Shown: positions 1-13,192, numbered from the stretch's first letter. The stretch is 64,000 bases of DNA from Vaginisenegalia massiliensis (GCF_900604935.1 NZ_UWPC01000006.1:79223-143222), one strand, 5' to 3'. Notes: generated by a model not told the origin, from the sequence alone. Made by a program: numbers and translations.

Positions 1-25
1 TAAGTCCAACAAAGGGAGTGGGATA

Positions 26-562
26 ATGAATCCAGCATTAATCGCGATTGTGTTAAACGCTATTAGGGAAAAGTATGTCAGTGAGAAAGCTTTCTATGCC
101 GATAAATTGGGTATTTCTCCTCAAAGTTGGGATCGGTGGAAAAAGGGTGAACAAGGGTTAAAATATGATAATATTAAGATTTTGTCGACCTTGTTTACGG
201 ATTATGAATGGATGTTAGTGCAAAAAGTGATTCGTAACGCCGAAATCATGCCAGATATTATGGAAGATCCAGTAAAAGAATATATGTATTTAAAGTATCA
301 AATCGCTAAAACTTGGGTCCATCATGGTTTAGTAAAATTGGACTGGCACCATAGCGAGACGAATACAAAAGATTCACCGCGAAAATCTAATATGACTATT
401 TTACAACTTAAGACGGATTATAATTTCTGGGGATATAATGATATTATTGAACTTAGATTACCCGGCGTGATCCGCCAACAAGTTGAGGGTGATCAGATTA
501 AATTACTTCAATGGTTTGATGATGAGAGTGAGAAATTAAAAGATACTAACCATGAAGCTTAA
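26..562 (+). CDS. HTH-like hypothetical protein, 178 aa
   Basis: I do not recognise a named family. Residues about 15-55 (AFYADKLGISPQSWDRWKKG and following) look like a Cro/C1-type helix-turn-helix, suggesting DNA binding. The remainder is mixed charged and aromatic sequence with no catalytic motif that I can see. The ATG at 26 follows an AAGGGAG ribosome site with good spacing. The glucosaminidase gene starts about 20 bases downstream on the same strand, so the two may be co-transcribed. No membrane segment or signal peptide. It could be a transcription factor or a structural protein that has kept a dead HTH fold; the function is unknown. Confidence 0.6.
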   Translation: MNPALIAIVLNAIREKYVSEKAFYADKLGISPQSWDRWKKGEQGLKYDNIKILSTLFTDYEWMLVQKVIRNAEIMPDIMEDPVKEYMYLKYQIAKTWVHHGLVKLDWHHSETNTKDSPRKSNMTILQLKTDYNFWGYNDIIELRLPGVIRQQVEGDQIKLLQWFDDESEKLKDTNHEA

Positions 563-582
563 AGGAATAAGGAGGGGACCGT

Positions 583-1284
583 TTGCCAACTAAGCGAAAA
601 AGCCGGCGTAAATATCCAACGCGAACTAAGATGAGTCCGCGTCGCCGAAAACTTCAACGCCAATTTAATCAATTTATGCAGAAGGTGGGTTACCTTTCCT
701 TTTTTATACTCATTTTTATTGCCTTAATTATTTTTTTGGTCATCCGTTATCAAAATTTTCAACCTGAACCGACTCCCGATCCAGGGCAAGAACAACGATT
801 AAGTCAAGCCCAGAAGGAAGCTTTTGTAAAGCAATTGGTGCCAATAGCCCAACGTTTACAACGTGAGTACGGTATTTTAGCTAGTATTTCTTTGAGTCAA
901 GCTATGCTTGAATCTGATTTTGGAGCAAGTCAATTATCAGCTGAATATCATAATCTATTCGGTGTAAAAACGGATGCTTCCGACCCTCAAGGTATTGATT
1001 TTTCGACTAAGGAATTTGTTGATGGTGAGTGGATAACGATAGTTGATCGTTTTAAGGTCTATCATTCATGGGAAGAGTCGATGGAAGAGCATGCAAAACT
1101 TTTATACTACGGAACTTCCTGGAATGCGGAGTATTACCAAGATGTTAAACAGGGACGGGATTATGTTGCCCAAGCCAAAGGCTTGCAGTCTGCTGGCTAT
1201 GCAACAGACCCAGGGTATGCGGATAAAATTATCGCCATGATTGAAGAATGGCAGCTTTATCAGTACGACCAGCCTTTACCTTAA
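583..1284 (+). CDS. Membrane-anchored glucosaminidase (GH73-type autolysin)
   Basis: Predicted peptidoglycan hydrolase cleaving the glycan backbone on the outer face of the membrane. The first ~35 residues are strongly basic, then one membrane segment (about 37-55) acts as a signal anchor. The extracellular part carries a glucosaminidase domain: SISLSQAMLESDFGASQLS holds the conserved catalytic Glu, followed by the HNLFGVK motif typical of FlgJ/LytG-like enzymes. No SH3, LysM or other wall-binding repeats are present, so it is a minimal 233-aa form. The start is TTG at 583, preceded by GGAGGGG. Family assignment is firm. The exact bond cut, and a role in daughter-cell separation, are inference. 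Confidence 0.85.
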   Translation: MPTKRKSRRKYPTRTKMSPRRRKLQRQFNQFMQKVGYLSFFILIFIALIIFLVIRYQNFQPEPTPDPGQEQRLSQAQKEAFVKQLVPIAQRLQREYGILASISLSQAMLESDFGASQLSAEYHNLFGVKTDASDPQGIDFSTKEFVDGEWITIVDRFKVYHSWEESMEEHAKLLYYGTSWNAEYYQDVKQGRDYVAQAKGLQSAGYATDPGYADKIIAMIEEWQLYQYDQPLP

Positions 1285-1380
1285 AAATTTGCTTAAGGGT
1301 GAAAAGTTTATTGAATCTGAGGTCATTCTTAGGTAAGATATATGAGTTATCAAGATAATATTTGAGAAAGGAGTCGGCCA

Positions 1381-2520
1381 ATGCTAGTTAAACATTTTCC
1401 TGGTGAAACAATCGGTATAATTGGATCAAGTATGGCTTCCGCTTTACTTGCTCAGGAAGCAGGACGCTTAGGCTATCGCGTGGCTTCTTTAGTTCTACAG
1501 GAGCAGAATCCCGTTCGGCAATTCTGTAATTGGCAAACAATTTGTCCAGTTTATGACGAAACAGCATTACGGCATTTTGCCGGTCGGGTGGATGTAGTAG
1601 TGGCGGAAACGGGTCTCCTTTCTCATCAAGATTATAAAATTTTAGCTGCCATTACCGATTTAACTTTATCTGATGATTTGATGGCCATTACCACAGATCG
1701 CTTGATAGAAAAAGTCTTTCTAGATTCACAGCGCTGTCTAGTGACACCTTTTTCGATGGTGACTAGTCTTAAAGATATTAAAGAAGCTGTAGAATATATT
1801 GGTTTTCCTTGTGTTCTTAAAACGACCCAACGTCATCTTCCGCAATCATCAGACCATGTCATTTTGTATAGCGAAGAAGATTATGAACGAGCTGAACGCA
1901 AAGTTGAAGAGAGTACCTGTATCCTAGAAGCTTGGATTCCAACTGAGAAGAAAGCTTCCTTAACCTTGGTTCGTAATGAACGAGGCGAAATGTTATTGTA
2001 CCCAGTCTTTGAAGTGATAGGTAGTGGGGAATTACACTTAAAGCAAGTTCGTTATCCGGCCAATATTTCATCTATGGTTGAAGCAGAAATGAGACGAGTT
2101 GCCCAAGTTATTGGCCAAGCCTTAGATTTGATTGGTTCATTAACCCTCGAGTTTTTTATTACATCGGCCGGGGTTGTCTATATCAATGAAGCGAGTGTGG
2201 GTTTGTCATCAGAAGCTATCTTTACTTTAGGTTCCATGTCAATGTCGCATTTTGAAGCGACGTGTCGGGCCTTGGTTGGTTTACCATTACCGGATCTTCT
2301 TCCGCGCGGCCGGGCAGCCATTGCTTTACCTTTGGTTGATTTAAATTATGATGAAGTGATGACCCAGTACATGATGCGTACGGATTGGCATTTTGCCTTC
2401 TTTAACCCACGCGGTCATTCGGTGGAAGATATGCAAGGTTATGTTATCGTTATTGGCGACAGCATTAAGCATTGCGAACGTCAAATCGAGCTAAGCCGCC
2501 TTACCCATCATCCAAAATAA
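1381..2520 (+). CDS. PurK-like ATP-grasp protein (divergent)
   Basis: This 379-aa protein aligns with N5-carboxyaminoimidazole ribonucleotide synthase (PurK), which makes N5-CAIR from AIR, ATP and bicarbonate in purine synthesis. Supporting features are the N-terminal Rossmann-like GIIGSS, the DRLIEK and FPCVLKT strands, the LEAWIP segment and a C-terminal FEATCRALVGLPLP block. The glycine-rich nucleotide loop (GYDGKGQ in PurK) is replaced by QRHLPQSSD, and the NEIAPRPHNSGH block by NEASVGLSSEAI. No purE or other pur gene is near; it sits alone before pcrA with its own terminator. It may be a low-activity PurK or a paralogue with another role. Family confident, activity not. Confidence 0.65.
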   Translation: MLVKHFPGETIGIIGSSMASALLAQEAGRLGYRVASLVLQEQNPVRQFCNWQTICPVYDETALRHFAGRVDVVVAETGLLSHQDYKILAAITDLTLSDDLMAITTDRLIEKVFLDSQRCLVTPFSMVTSLKDIKEAVEYIGFPCVLKTTQRHLPQSSDHVILYSEEDYERAERKVEESTCILEAWIPTEKKASLTLVRNERGEMLLYPVFEVIGSGELHLKQVRYPANISSMVEAEMRRVAQVIGQALDLIGSLTLEFFITSAGVVYINEASVGLSSEAIFTLGSMSMSHFEATCRALVGLPLPDLLPRGRAAIALPLVDLNYDEVMTQYMMRTDWHFAFFNPRGHSVEDMQGYVIVIGDSIKHCERQIELSRLTHHPK

Positions 2521-2548
2521 ACTCTCCTACTTGGGAGAGTTTTTTTGT
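2521..2548 (+). terminator. Rho-independent terminator after the PurK-like gene
   Basis: Stem ACTCTCC / GGAGAGT with a six-base loop, followed by a run of seven T. It begins directly after the stop codon. Confidence 0.85.
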
Positions 2549-2613
2549 TTAGCTAAGTCTATGAAATTTTAGAGAAATTTTGTATGAAGCTAAAAGTTTG
2601 ACCAATTTTTTGT

Positions 2614-2619
2614 TATAAT
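2614..2619 (+). promoter_or_regulatory. Putative -10 element for pcrA
   Basis: TATAAT about 70 bases before the pcrA start. No convincing -35 at 17-base spacing; TTGACC at 2598 is too close. Offered as a likely -10 only. Confidence 0.4.
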
Positions 2620-2686
2620 TAGATACGATTGTATTATCCTTAATTAGTTCAAAATGAAGCAAGGATAATGATTAGGAGGAAGTAGA

Positions 2687-4993
2687 GTGCCATCACTACT
2701 AGAGAATATTAAAGGACTAAATGACCAACAAAGAGAAGCTGTATTGACCACCCAGGGCCCGCTTCTTATTGCTGCCGGAGCTGGTAGTGGCAAGACCCGA
2801 GTTTTAACGCATCGCATTGCGTATCTCATTCAAGAACAAAATGTTAATCCATGGAATATTTTAGCCATCACGTTTACAAATAAAGCGGCTAATGAAATGA
2901 AACAACGGGTTCAAGCTTTGGTAGGCCCAGAAGCTGAGGCGATTTGGGTAGCCACTTTCCATGCTATGTGCGCCCGCATCCTCAGACGTGAAGCGTTAGC
3001 GATTGGCTATGAACGAAATTTTACGATTGTGGATCAATCTCAACAACAAACTTTGATGAAACAAGTGCTTAAAGACTTGAATCTAGATGCCAATGTTTAC
3101 CCTTATAAAGAGATGTTATGGGTTATTGATGAAGCAAAGAATCAAAATATTCTGCCTGAGGAATTTAGCCAAAAGGCGGACAGCTATCTTGAACAAGTTC
3201 AAGCCAAAGTCTACTTAGCTTATCAAAAGACATTGAAAGCAGCTAATGCGATGGACTTTAATGACCTTATTTTGTACACCGTAAAATTGTTGCAAGAGAA
3301 TGAATCAATTCGCCAATTTTATCAACATAAATTCCAGTATATTCATGTTGATGAATATCAAGACACCAATGAGAGTCAGTATCTTTTAGTAAAATTGTTA
3401 ACTGGCATCTTGCAAAATGTCTGTGTCGTTGGCGATGCGGATCAATCGATTTATGGTTGGCGGGGCGCTAACATGGAAAACATGTTGAATTTTGAAAAAG
3501 ACTATCCGCATGCCAAAGTTATCCTGTTGGAACAGAATTATCGCTCAACACAAACGATTCTTAAAGCGGCCAACAGTGTGATCCAACATAATCAAAATCG
3601 TCGAGCTAAGAATCTTTGGTCTGATAAAGCAGCTGGCGAGAAAGTCTATTTCTATCATGCGGATAATGACTCAGCTGAAGCCCAGTTTGTGATTCAACAA
3701 ATCGTTAGACAAAAACAGGATAAAGGCTTATCTTATAAAGATTTTGCTGTTTTATATCGTACCCAAGCGCAATCACGTAGTTTAGAAGACCAGCTTTTAA
3801 AAGCTAATGTGCCTTATAAGATTGTCGGTGGTCTCAAATTCTATGCCCGTAAAGAGATATTAGATACCTTAGCATATTTGAAACTCATTGATAATTTAGC
3901 GGATAACTTAAGTTTTAATCGAATTGTCAATGTTCCCAAAAGAGGCATTGGGCCGACTAGTCTTGACAAATTAGCCGAGTTTGCGGCGAGCTATGGTTTA
4001 TCATATTTTGAAGCCATTGAGCACATTCAACAAGCCAATCTATCGGCAGCAGCTAAGCAAAAATTAACACAATTCCGAGAACTCATTTTACAACTAAAAG
4101 AACAGAGTCAGTATCTAAATGTCAGTGAATTGGTTGAAGCCGTTTGGAACCATACGGGTTATCAGGCTAGCTTAAAAGCTGAAGGAGATCTTGAAGCGCT
4201 GAATCGGTTGGAGAATCTAGAGGAATTTGCTTCGGTTACTAAACAGTTTGATGAACGTGATCCATCAGAACGGATGGAACAAGATCCTGATTTTATTGAG
4301 GCTGATCAAGAGAGCCAAAAAGGTGAGACGGTGCCAGTCCTAACTCAATTCTTAACCGAACTGTCACTAGTAACGGACAATACAGAAGAAATTCAAGACG
4401 ATCAAGTTGTTTTGATGACTATGCATGCGGCCAAAGGTTTAGAGTTCCCGTATGTCTTTATTGTCGGCATGGAAGAAGGGCTCTTTCCTCTAGGGCGTTC
4501 TTTAGAGAACGAGGATGATTTAGAGGAAGAACGCCGTCTAGCTTATGTAGGCATGACACGAGCAGAGCAAGTACTTTATCTGTCTGCTGCTCAAAGCCGT
4601 CTCTTATATGGACGCTATCAACATAATTTAGTCAGTCGCTTTTTAGAAGAAATCGAAGCAGATTTGGTTGAAAAATTAGGTGTGACTTATCGCCAATTCC
4701 AGTCATCATTCGGTTCATATCAACGGGGATCTCATCAATCAGCTAGTCGGGTGAAATTAAACGCACGACCTCAAGTGAGAAATCAAGCTAACACGCAAGC
4801 GTTAAGACCGAATCAGTCGGCTACATCCACCCAGTGGACAGTCGGAGACAAGGTTCAACATAAGGCTTGGGGTCAAGGAACCATTGTTAAAGTGAGTCAA
4901 ACCAAAACGGATACAGTATTATCAATCGCCTTTGCCTCACAAGGCGTGAAAGATTTATTGGCAGCATTTGCTCCGATTACTCGCATTGATTAA
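2687..4993 (+). CDS. pcrA: ATP-dependent DNA helicase PcrA
   Basis: Superfamily 1A 3'-5' helicase used in nucleotide excision repair, plasmid rolling-circle replication and removal of RecA or stalled RNA polymerase. Motif Ia/Walker A AAGAGSGKT lies at about residues 29-37. Walker B/motif II VDEYQDTN is near 221, motif III GDADQSIYGWRGAN near 250, and the C-terminal VLMTMHAAKGLEFPYVF and RRLAYVGMTRA motifs complete the set. The C-terminal ~60 residues hold the small PcrA tail (GDKVQHKAWGQGTIVKV), which binds RNA polymerase in characterised homologues. Length 768 aa is normal for the family. The start is GTG at 2687 after AGGAGG. It heads pcrA-ligA-camS, a conserved Firmicutes order. Confidence 0.97.
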   Translation: MPSLLENIKGLNDQQREAVLTTQGPLLIAAGAGSGKTRVLTHRIAYLIQEQNVNPWNILAITFTNKAANEMKQRVQALVGPEAEAIWVATFHAMCARILRREALAIGYERNFTIVDQSQQQTLMKQVLKDLNLDANVYPYKEMLWVIDEAKNQNILPEEFSQKADSYLEQVQAKVYLAYQKTLKAANAMDFNDLILYTVKLLQENESIRQFYQHKFQYIHVDEYQDTNESQYLLVKLLTGILQNVCVVGDADQSIYGWRGANMENMLNFEKDYPHAKVILLEQNYRSTQTILKAANSVIQHNQNRRAKNLWSDKAAGEKVYFYHADNDSAEAQFVIQQIVRQKQDKGLSYKDFAVLYRTQAQSRSLEDQLLKANVPYKIVGGLKFYARKEILDTLAYLKLIDNLADNLSFNRIVNVPKRGIGPTSLDKLAEFAASYGLSYFEAIEHIQQANLSAAAKQKLTQFRELILQLKEQSQYLNVSELVEAVWNHTGYQASLKAEGDLEALNRLENLEEFASVTKQFDERDPSERMEQDPDFIEADQESQKGETVPVLTQFLTELSLVTDNTEEIQDDQVVLMTMHAAKGLEFPYVFIVGMEEGLFPLGRSLENEDDLEEERRLAYVGMTRAEQVLYLSAAQSRLLYGRYQHNLVSRFLEEIEADLVEKLGVTYRQFQSSFGSYQRGSHQSASRVKLNARPQVRNQANTQALRPNQSATSTQWTVGDKVQHKAWGQGTIVKVSQTKTDTVLSIAFASQGVKDLLAAFAPITRID

Positions 4994-8267
<3,274 letters not shown>

Positions 8268-8291
8268 TTTAGTCAAGAGAAGGAGTCTCGT

Positions 8292-8588
8292 ATGATTAAT
8301 CAAAATGATATCAAGCATGTTGCTAAATTAGCAAAATTACAGTTTCAAGATTCAGAATTAGAAAAATTCACAAGTGAATTCAACCAAATTATTTCATTGG
8401 TAGAACATTTGACTGAAGTGGACACACAAGGGATTGAGCCAACGTATCATGGAAATGACTTGATGAATGTCTACCGTCAAGACCAAGCACAATTGACGGC
8501 TGATCGACAAGCCATGCTTGCCAATGCTCAAACTATGCAAGATGGCTTCATCAAAGTTCCAGCCATTTTAGAAAGTGAGGAAGCCTAA
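8292..8588 (+). CDS. gatC: Asp/Glu-tRNA amidotransferase subunit C
   Basis: Small 98-aa subunit stabilising GatA-GatB in the complex that converts Glu-tRNA(Gln) and Asp-tRNA(Asn) to Gln- and Asn-tRNA. The N-terminal DIKHVAKLAKLQF and the EPTYHGNDLMNVYR segment are typical GatC. AAGGAG precedes the ATG. The stop codon overlaps the gatA start (TAATG), implying translational coupling. Confidence 0.97.
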   Translation: MINQNDIKHVAKLAKLQFQDSELEKFTSEFNQIISLVEHLTEVDTQGIEPTYHGNDLMNVYRQDQAQLTADRQAMLANAQTMQDGFIKVPAILESEEA

Positions 8589-10045
8589 TGACTGAATATC
8601 CAACTACCATTAAAGAAATTCAAGCTGGACTAGCCCAAGGTAGCTTTACAGCCGTTGAATTGGTTCAATCTATCTATCAAGGTCTACAAGTTAGCGAACC
8701 AAAACTTCAAGCTCTTTTAGCAAGCAATCAAGAGCAAGCGCTAGAGGCTGCTAAACAAGCGGACCAAATTGGTTATGGACCCGACGCGCCTAAGTTGAAT
8801 GGAGTTCCTATGGTTGTTAAAGATAATATCTTGACCAAAGGATTAACCACTACAGCAGCGAGTAAGATTTTAGCTAACTTTAATCCATCATATGATGCGA
8901 CAGTTGTAACAAAGCTAAAAGAAGCTGGGGCTATTATTATTGCTAAAGCAAACTTGGATGAATTTGCCATGGGAGCTTCTTGCGAACGCTCAGCCTTTCA
9001 AGTTACCCACAATCCTTGGAATTTAAACTGTGTGCCTGGGGGATCTTCTGGTGGTTCATCTGCTACAGTTTCTGGTCGTCAAGTTCCAGCAAGTTTAGGA
9101 ACAGATACGGGTGGCTCTATTCGTCAGCCAGCTGCTTTTACGGGAATTGTAGGGATGAAACCGACCTATGGAAGTGTCTCACGTTACGGTGTCATTGCCT
9201 TTGGGTCGAGTTTAGATCAAGTGGGTCCTATGACCTTAACAGTTGAAGATAATGCTAAAGTTCTGGAGGTTATTGCTGGTCATGATGATCATGATTCTAC
9301 CTCTTTGAAAGATTTTGATTTGAATTATTCATCTAAGCTTGGTCAATCTCTTGCTGGTTTAAAGATTGCTTTTCCGCGTGAGTATAAGGATGAAGCTATT
9401 CATCCAGATATTCGTCAGGCCATGGAACAAGCTGCGGAATTTTATCGTAGCCAAGGGGCTATCGTCGATGAGGTATCTTTACCGCATTCAAAATACGGTA
9501 TTAATGTCTACTACATCATTGCTTCCTCAGAAGCATCCTCAAACCTCCAGCGTTTTGATGGCGTACGTTACGGGTATCGTTCACAAGCAGCTAAGACTTT
9601 AGAAGATGTCTATGTGATGTCACGCTCTGAGGGATTTGGTGATGAAGTTAAACGTCGGATTATGCTAGGAACCTTCTCGTTAAGTTCAGGTTATTACGAT
9701 GCTTACTTTAATAAAGCTGCACAAGTTCGGACATTAATTAAACAAGAGTTTAATCAAGTGTTGGCTGAATACGATTTGATTATGGGGCCAACTACGACTT
9801 CAACAGCTTTTGAAATCGGCGGTAAAGTGAATGATCCAGTTGAAATGTATGTGGCTGACTTATTGACTGTGAATGCGAACTTAACGGGCTTGCCGGCTCT
9901 ATCAATTCCAGCTGGTTTCGACCACAATGGCTTACCAATCGGGCTCCAATTATTGGGTCGTCCGCTTGACGAAGCGACCATCTATCAAGCAGCTCATGCT
10001 TTTGAAACGAACCATGACTTTGCTAGCCAAGTCCCACAGTACTAG
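8588..10045 (+). CDS. gatA: Asp/Glu-tRNA amidotransferase subunit A (amidase)
   Basis: Amidase-signature enzyme that releases ammonia from glutamine for transfer to misacylated tRNA in the GatCAB complex. The catalytic lysine lies in VVKDNI (about residue 79). The Gly/Ser-rich PGGSSGGSSATVSG supplies the cis-serine, and GTDTGGSIRQPAAFTG the nucleophilic serine. Length 485 aa is standard. The start overlaps the gatC stop, and gatB follows after 11 bases with its own AGGAGG. The presence of GatCAB means Gln-tRNA, and possibly Asn-tRNA, is made indirectly in this organism. Confidence 0.98.
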   Translation: MTEYPTTIKEIQAGLAQGSFTAVELVQSIYQGLQVSEPKLQALLASNQEQALEAAKQADQIGYGPDAPKLNGVPMVVKDNILTKGLTTTAASKILANFNPSYDATVVTKLKEAGAIIIAKANLDEFAMGASCERSAFQVTHNPWNLNCVPGGSSGGSSATVSGRQVPASLGTDTGGSIRQPAAFTGIVGMKPTYGSVSRYGVIAFGSSLDQVGPMTLTVEDNAKVLEVIAGHDDHDSTSLKDFDLNYSSKLGQSLAGLKIAFPREYKDEAIHPDIRQAMEQAAEFYRSQGAIVDEVSLPHSKYGINVYYIIASSEASSNLQRFDGVRYGYRSQAAKTLEDVYVMSRSEGFGDEVKRRIMLGTFSLSSGYYDAYFNKAAQVRTLIKQEFNQVLAEYDLIMGPTTTSTAFEIGGKVNDPVEMYVADLLTVNANLTGLPALSIPAGFDHNGLPIGLQLLGRPLDEATIYQAAHAFETNHDFASQVPQY

Positions 10046-10056
10046 GAGGTTCTTAA

Positions 10057-11490
10057 ATGAATTTTGAAACCGTTATTGGACTGGAAGTCCATGTTGAACT
10101 GAAAACTGAATCCAAAATGTTTAGCCCTTCACCTGCTCACTTCGGAGCTGAACCAAATACCAATATTAATGAAATTGACTGGGGTTACCCAGGAGTTTTA
10201 CCTGTGGTCAATCAAGGGGCCATCGAGTTTGGTATGCGAGCGGCACTAGCTTTAAATTGTGATATTGCACGCCGGATGAAATTTGATCGTAAGAACTATT
10301 TCTATCCAGATAATCCTAAGGCCTATCAAATTTCACAATTTGATCAGCCTATTGGCTCGAATGGCTATATTGATATTGAAGTAAACGGTCAAACTAAGCG
10401 TATTCGGATTGAACGTTTGCACTTAGAAGAAGATGCCGGTAAGAATACGCATGGAACAGACGGCTACTCCTATGTCGATTTAAACCGTCAAGGAACACCA
10501 TTAATTGAAATTGTTTCTGAAGCGGATATGCGGTCACCCGAAGAAGCGTATGCTTATTTGGAAGCCTTACGACAAAAAATTATGTACACTGAAGTTTCAG
10601 ACGTTAAGATGGAAGAAGGTTCCATGCGTTGTGATGCCAATATTTCGATTCGACCTTATGGCCAAAAAGCCTTCGGAACGAAAACGGAGTTAAAGAACTT
10701 AAACTCCTTTAACTTTGTCAAGAAAGGCTTAGCTTTTGAAGAAAAACGTCAAGCCCAAGTATTATTGTCGGGCGGTATCATTCAACAAGAGACACGACGC
10801 TATGATGAAGCGACTGGTAAAACTATCTTAATGCGGGTTAAGGAAGGGTCTGCAGACTATCGTTATTTCCCTGAACCAGACCTACCTCCAATGACTATCG
10901 ATCAGGAATGGATTGACCGTGTTCAAGCTTCGATCCCAGAAATGCCAGATAGCCGACGCAAACGCTATGTAGAAAAATTTGGTTTACCTGAATATGACGC
11001 AATGGTCTTGACTTTATCTAAGGAAATGTCGGATTTCTTCCAAGCGACTGTTGAAGCCGGAGCAGATCCAAAACAAGCCTCTAACTGGCTTATGGGAGAA
11101 GTATCTGCTCATATGAATAGTGAAAAAGTGACACTTGCTGAAATGGCTTTAACGCCAACTAATTTAGCTCAAATGATTGGTCTGATTGAAGATGGCACTA
11201 TTTCATCCAAGATTGCTAAACGTTTATTTAAAATCTTGGCGACTGAAGGCGGCGACGCTCAAACGGTAGTAGAGAAACATGGAATGGCTCAATTGAGTGA
11301 TCCAGCTAAGTTATTACCGATTATTGAAGAAATTGTAGCGAATAACCAACAATCATTAGAAGATTATAAAAACGGAAAAGACCGTGCCGTTGGCTTCTTT
11401 GTTGGTCAGATCATGAAAGCAACTAAAGGGCAAGCTAATCCTCAAGTTGTCAATCAATTATTGCTTGAAACCTTAAAGAAATTGTCATAA
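10057..11490 (+). CDS. gatB: Asp/Glu-tRNA amidotransferase subunit B
   Basis: Binds the misacylated tRNA, activates the Glu/Asp side chain with ATP and receives ammonia from GatA. The start [20 protein letters not shown], the [10 protein letters not shown] motif and the [11 protein letters not shown] motif identify GatB. The C-terminal YqeY-like tRNA-binding domain (about 330-477) is complete, ending in [13 protein letters not shown]. Length 477 aa is usual. It is the last gene of gatCAB and is followed by a strong terminator. Confidence 0.98.
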   Translation: MNFETVIGLEVHVELKTESKMFSPSPAHFGAEPNTNINEIDWGYPGVLPVVNQGAIEFGMRAALALNCDIARRMKFDRKNYFYPDNPKAYQISQFDQPIGSNGYIDIEVNGQTKRIRIERLHLEEDAGKNTHGTDGYSYVDLNRQGTPLIEIVSEADMRSPEEAYAYLEALRQKIMYTEVSDVKMEEGSMRCDANISIRPYGQKAFGTKTELKNLNSFNFVKKGLAFEEKRQAQVLLSGGIIQQETRRYDEATGKTILMRVKEGSADYRYFPEPDLPPMTIDQEWIDRVQASIPEMPDSRRKRYVEKFGLPEYDAMVLTLSKEMSDFFQATVEAGADPKQASNWLMGEVSAHMNSEKVTLAEMALTPTNLAQMIGLIEDGTISSKIAKRLFKILATEGGDAQTVVEKHGMAQLSDPAKLLPIIEEIVANNQQSLEDYKNGKDRAVGFFVGQIMKATKGQANPQVVNQLLLETLKKLS

Positions 11491-11500
11491 ACATTTTTAT

Positions 11501-11554
11501 AAGCAAATAAATATGAAAATAGGTAAATTTATCTTCATATTTATTTGCTTTTTC
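11501..11554 (+). terminator. Strong terminator after gatCAB
   Basis: A perfect 17-bp stem (AAGCAAATAAATATGAA and its complement at 11534-11550) with a 16-base loop, then TTTT. It ends the gat operon. Confidence 0.85.
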
Positions 11555-11667
11555 GCTATAATGAGTCTTGAAATATGACAAACTAATGGCTTTGTATTTA
11601 GTTTGTTGGTAATTTTTGCTTAATAATTTGAATATATTGGTAATTAATACCATAAGAAGATGGATGA

Positions 11668-13065
11668 TTGGGTGGGAAAAAATTGAAAAAGAGTTTATGG
11701 TCAATCATTGGCGTTGTGTTAACATTAGTTATTGTTTATGTGGTGGGAGTGGCCTATTTTGCGAATCGCTTTATGCCAAGTACAAGTCTAGCTAGCGTGA
11801 GTATTTCAGGTAAAACGTTAGACCAAGCACAGGAGGCCTTTGTTCAAAAGTTCAATGATCAAAGCATTGAAGTGATGGAAAATAATCAAAATTTAGGACA
11901 AGTAAAAATTCAAGATTTACAAGCGCAATATGATATGCAACAAGTATTAAAGATGGCCTTTGAAAAACAAAATCCTAATTTATGGTTTACTTATTTCTTT
12001 AGACCTACTAAGATTGATCCACAATTTGCCAATACAGTCACAGTAGATTCGGCTAAATTAGAGTCTGTCTTTACAAAACTAGGAATTGATAATGAAAAAC
12101 GTAAAGATGGCACCAATGCAACAATTGAGTACGATAAGGCAAAGGGCTACTTTGTAAAAGCTGAGAAAATCGGAACCAAGGTTGACTTTAAAAAATTAGC
12201 TTTGGCTGCTATGGACGGGGTGGGTAACCAAGCAGATGAACTTGATTTAACCTCAGGCTATCAAGATCCTGCAGTTAAGTCGACGTCCAAAGTGGTCACT
12301 GATACAATGAAACAAATCCACGATGTCGCTGAAAGCAAAATCACATTAACAATTGCCGGTGATGAAGTTAAAATCCCTAAGGAAGTTATTATGGATTGGA
12401 TTCATTTTGATACCAATGGGCAAATGGCCTTTAGTCCTGAAGGAATTACGACCTATCTTAATCAGTTAAATGAAAAGTATTCAACAATTAACAAGGTTCG
12501 TACCATTGACAGTGCCATGCAAGGCAAAGTTGAAGTACAACCAGGAATTTTAGGGTGGAGTATTGACACCGAAAAAGAAACGCAAAATATCATTCGCGAT
12601 CTATTTGCTAATAAACCGGTAAAACGGGATCCTGCTATTGCTTCTCGGGGAGGCATTCCTAATGCCAAAGATGATATCGGTTCAACATATATTGAAGTGG
12701 ATTTGACTAATCAAATGATGTGGTATTATGTTGATAAGAAAATCGTTGTAGAAACACCGATCGTTTCGGGACAACCTGCTTCTCCATCAACTCCAGGTGC
12801 TTTTGCCATTATTGAAAAATTACAAAATACGGAATTAAAAGGCTATAACCCGTTTTATAAGAAAAAATACTCGGTGCCAGTGGCTTATTGGATGCGTTTT
12901 AATGATAATGCTGAAGGTATTCATGATTCATCATGGCAATCATCTTATGGTGGGAATACATGGCAATGGTCAGGGTCACTTGGCTGTATTAATACACCAA
13001 TCGATGCCGTAGCGACTATTTATGCTACTGCAGATTATGGTACTCCAGTTTTAGTTCACCATTAA
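11668..13065 (+). CDS. L,D-transpeptidase (YkuD) with PG-binding domains
   Basis: Predicted to form 3-3 peptidoglycan cross-links or attach partners to the wall, outside the membrane. An N-terminal signal anchor (SLWSIIGVVLTLVIVYVVGV) is followed by two PG_binding_4-like regions (about 40-310, including the ISGKTLDQAQEAF repeat element). A C-terminal YkuD domain spans about 335-465. The catalytic Cys is in GSLGCINTP with the upstream His in IHDSSW. The family norm is SHGC, so the His just before GC is Leu here. Starts are non-ATG: TTG at 11668, or TTG at 11683, which has GGGTGG seven bases upstream and may be preferable. Length 465 aa is close to Enterococcus Ldtfm. Confidence 0.9.
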   Translation: MGGKKLKKSLWSIIGVVLTLVIVYVVGVAYFANRFMPSTSLASVSISGKTLDQAQEAFVQKFNDQSIEVMENNQNLGQVKIQDLQAQYDMQQVLKMAFEKQNPNLWFTYFFRPTKIDPQFANTVTVDSAKLESVFTKLGIDNEKRKDGTNATIEYDKAKGYFVKAEKIGTKVDFKKLALAAMDGVGNQADELDLTSGYQDPAVKSTSKVVTDTMKQIHDVAESKITLTIAGDEVKIPKEVIMDWIHFDTNGQMAFSPEGITTYLNQLNEKYSTINKVRTIDSAMQGKVEVQPGILGWSIDTEKETQNIIRDLFANKPVKRDPAIASRGGIPNAKDDIGSTYIEVDLTNQMMWYYVDKKIVVETPIVSGQPASPSTPGAFAIIEKLQNTELKGYNPFYKKKYSVPVAYWMRFNDNAEGIHDSSWQSSYGGNTWQWSGSLGCINTPIDAVATIYATADYGTPVLVHH

Positions 13066-13133
13066 TCATTGAGAAATGAGTCTAGTAAATTTTAGTCTTA
13101 TTTTCGTCGAATTGACTTATTTTTAAAAGATGT

Positions 13134-13192
13134 AATCCACCAGCTAATGTCTAAACCAAGTTTCGTTAAGGCATTAGGCTTGGTGGATTTTT
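13134..13192 (+). terminator. Terminator with long loop after the L,D-transpeptidase
   Basis: ATCCACCA pairs with TGGTGGAT and CTAATG with CATTAG around a ~22-base loop; TTTTTC follows. The fit is good, although the loop is large. Confidence 0.7.
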
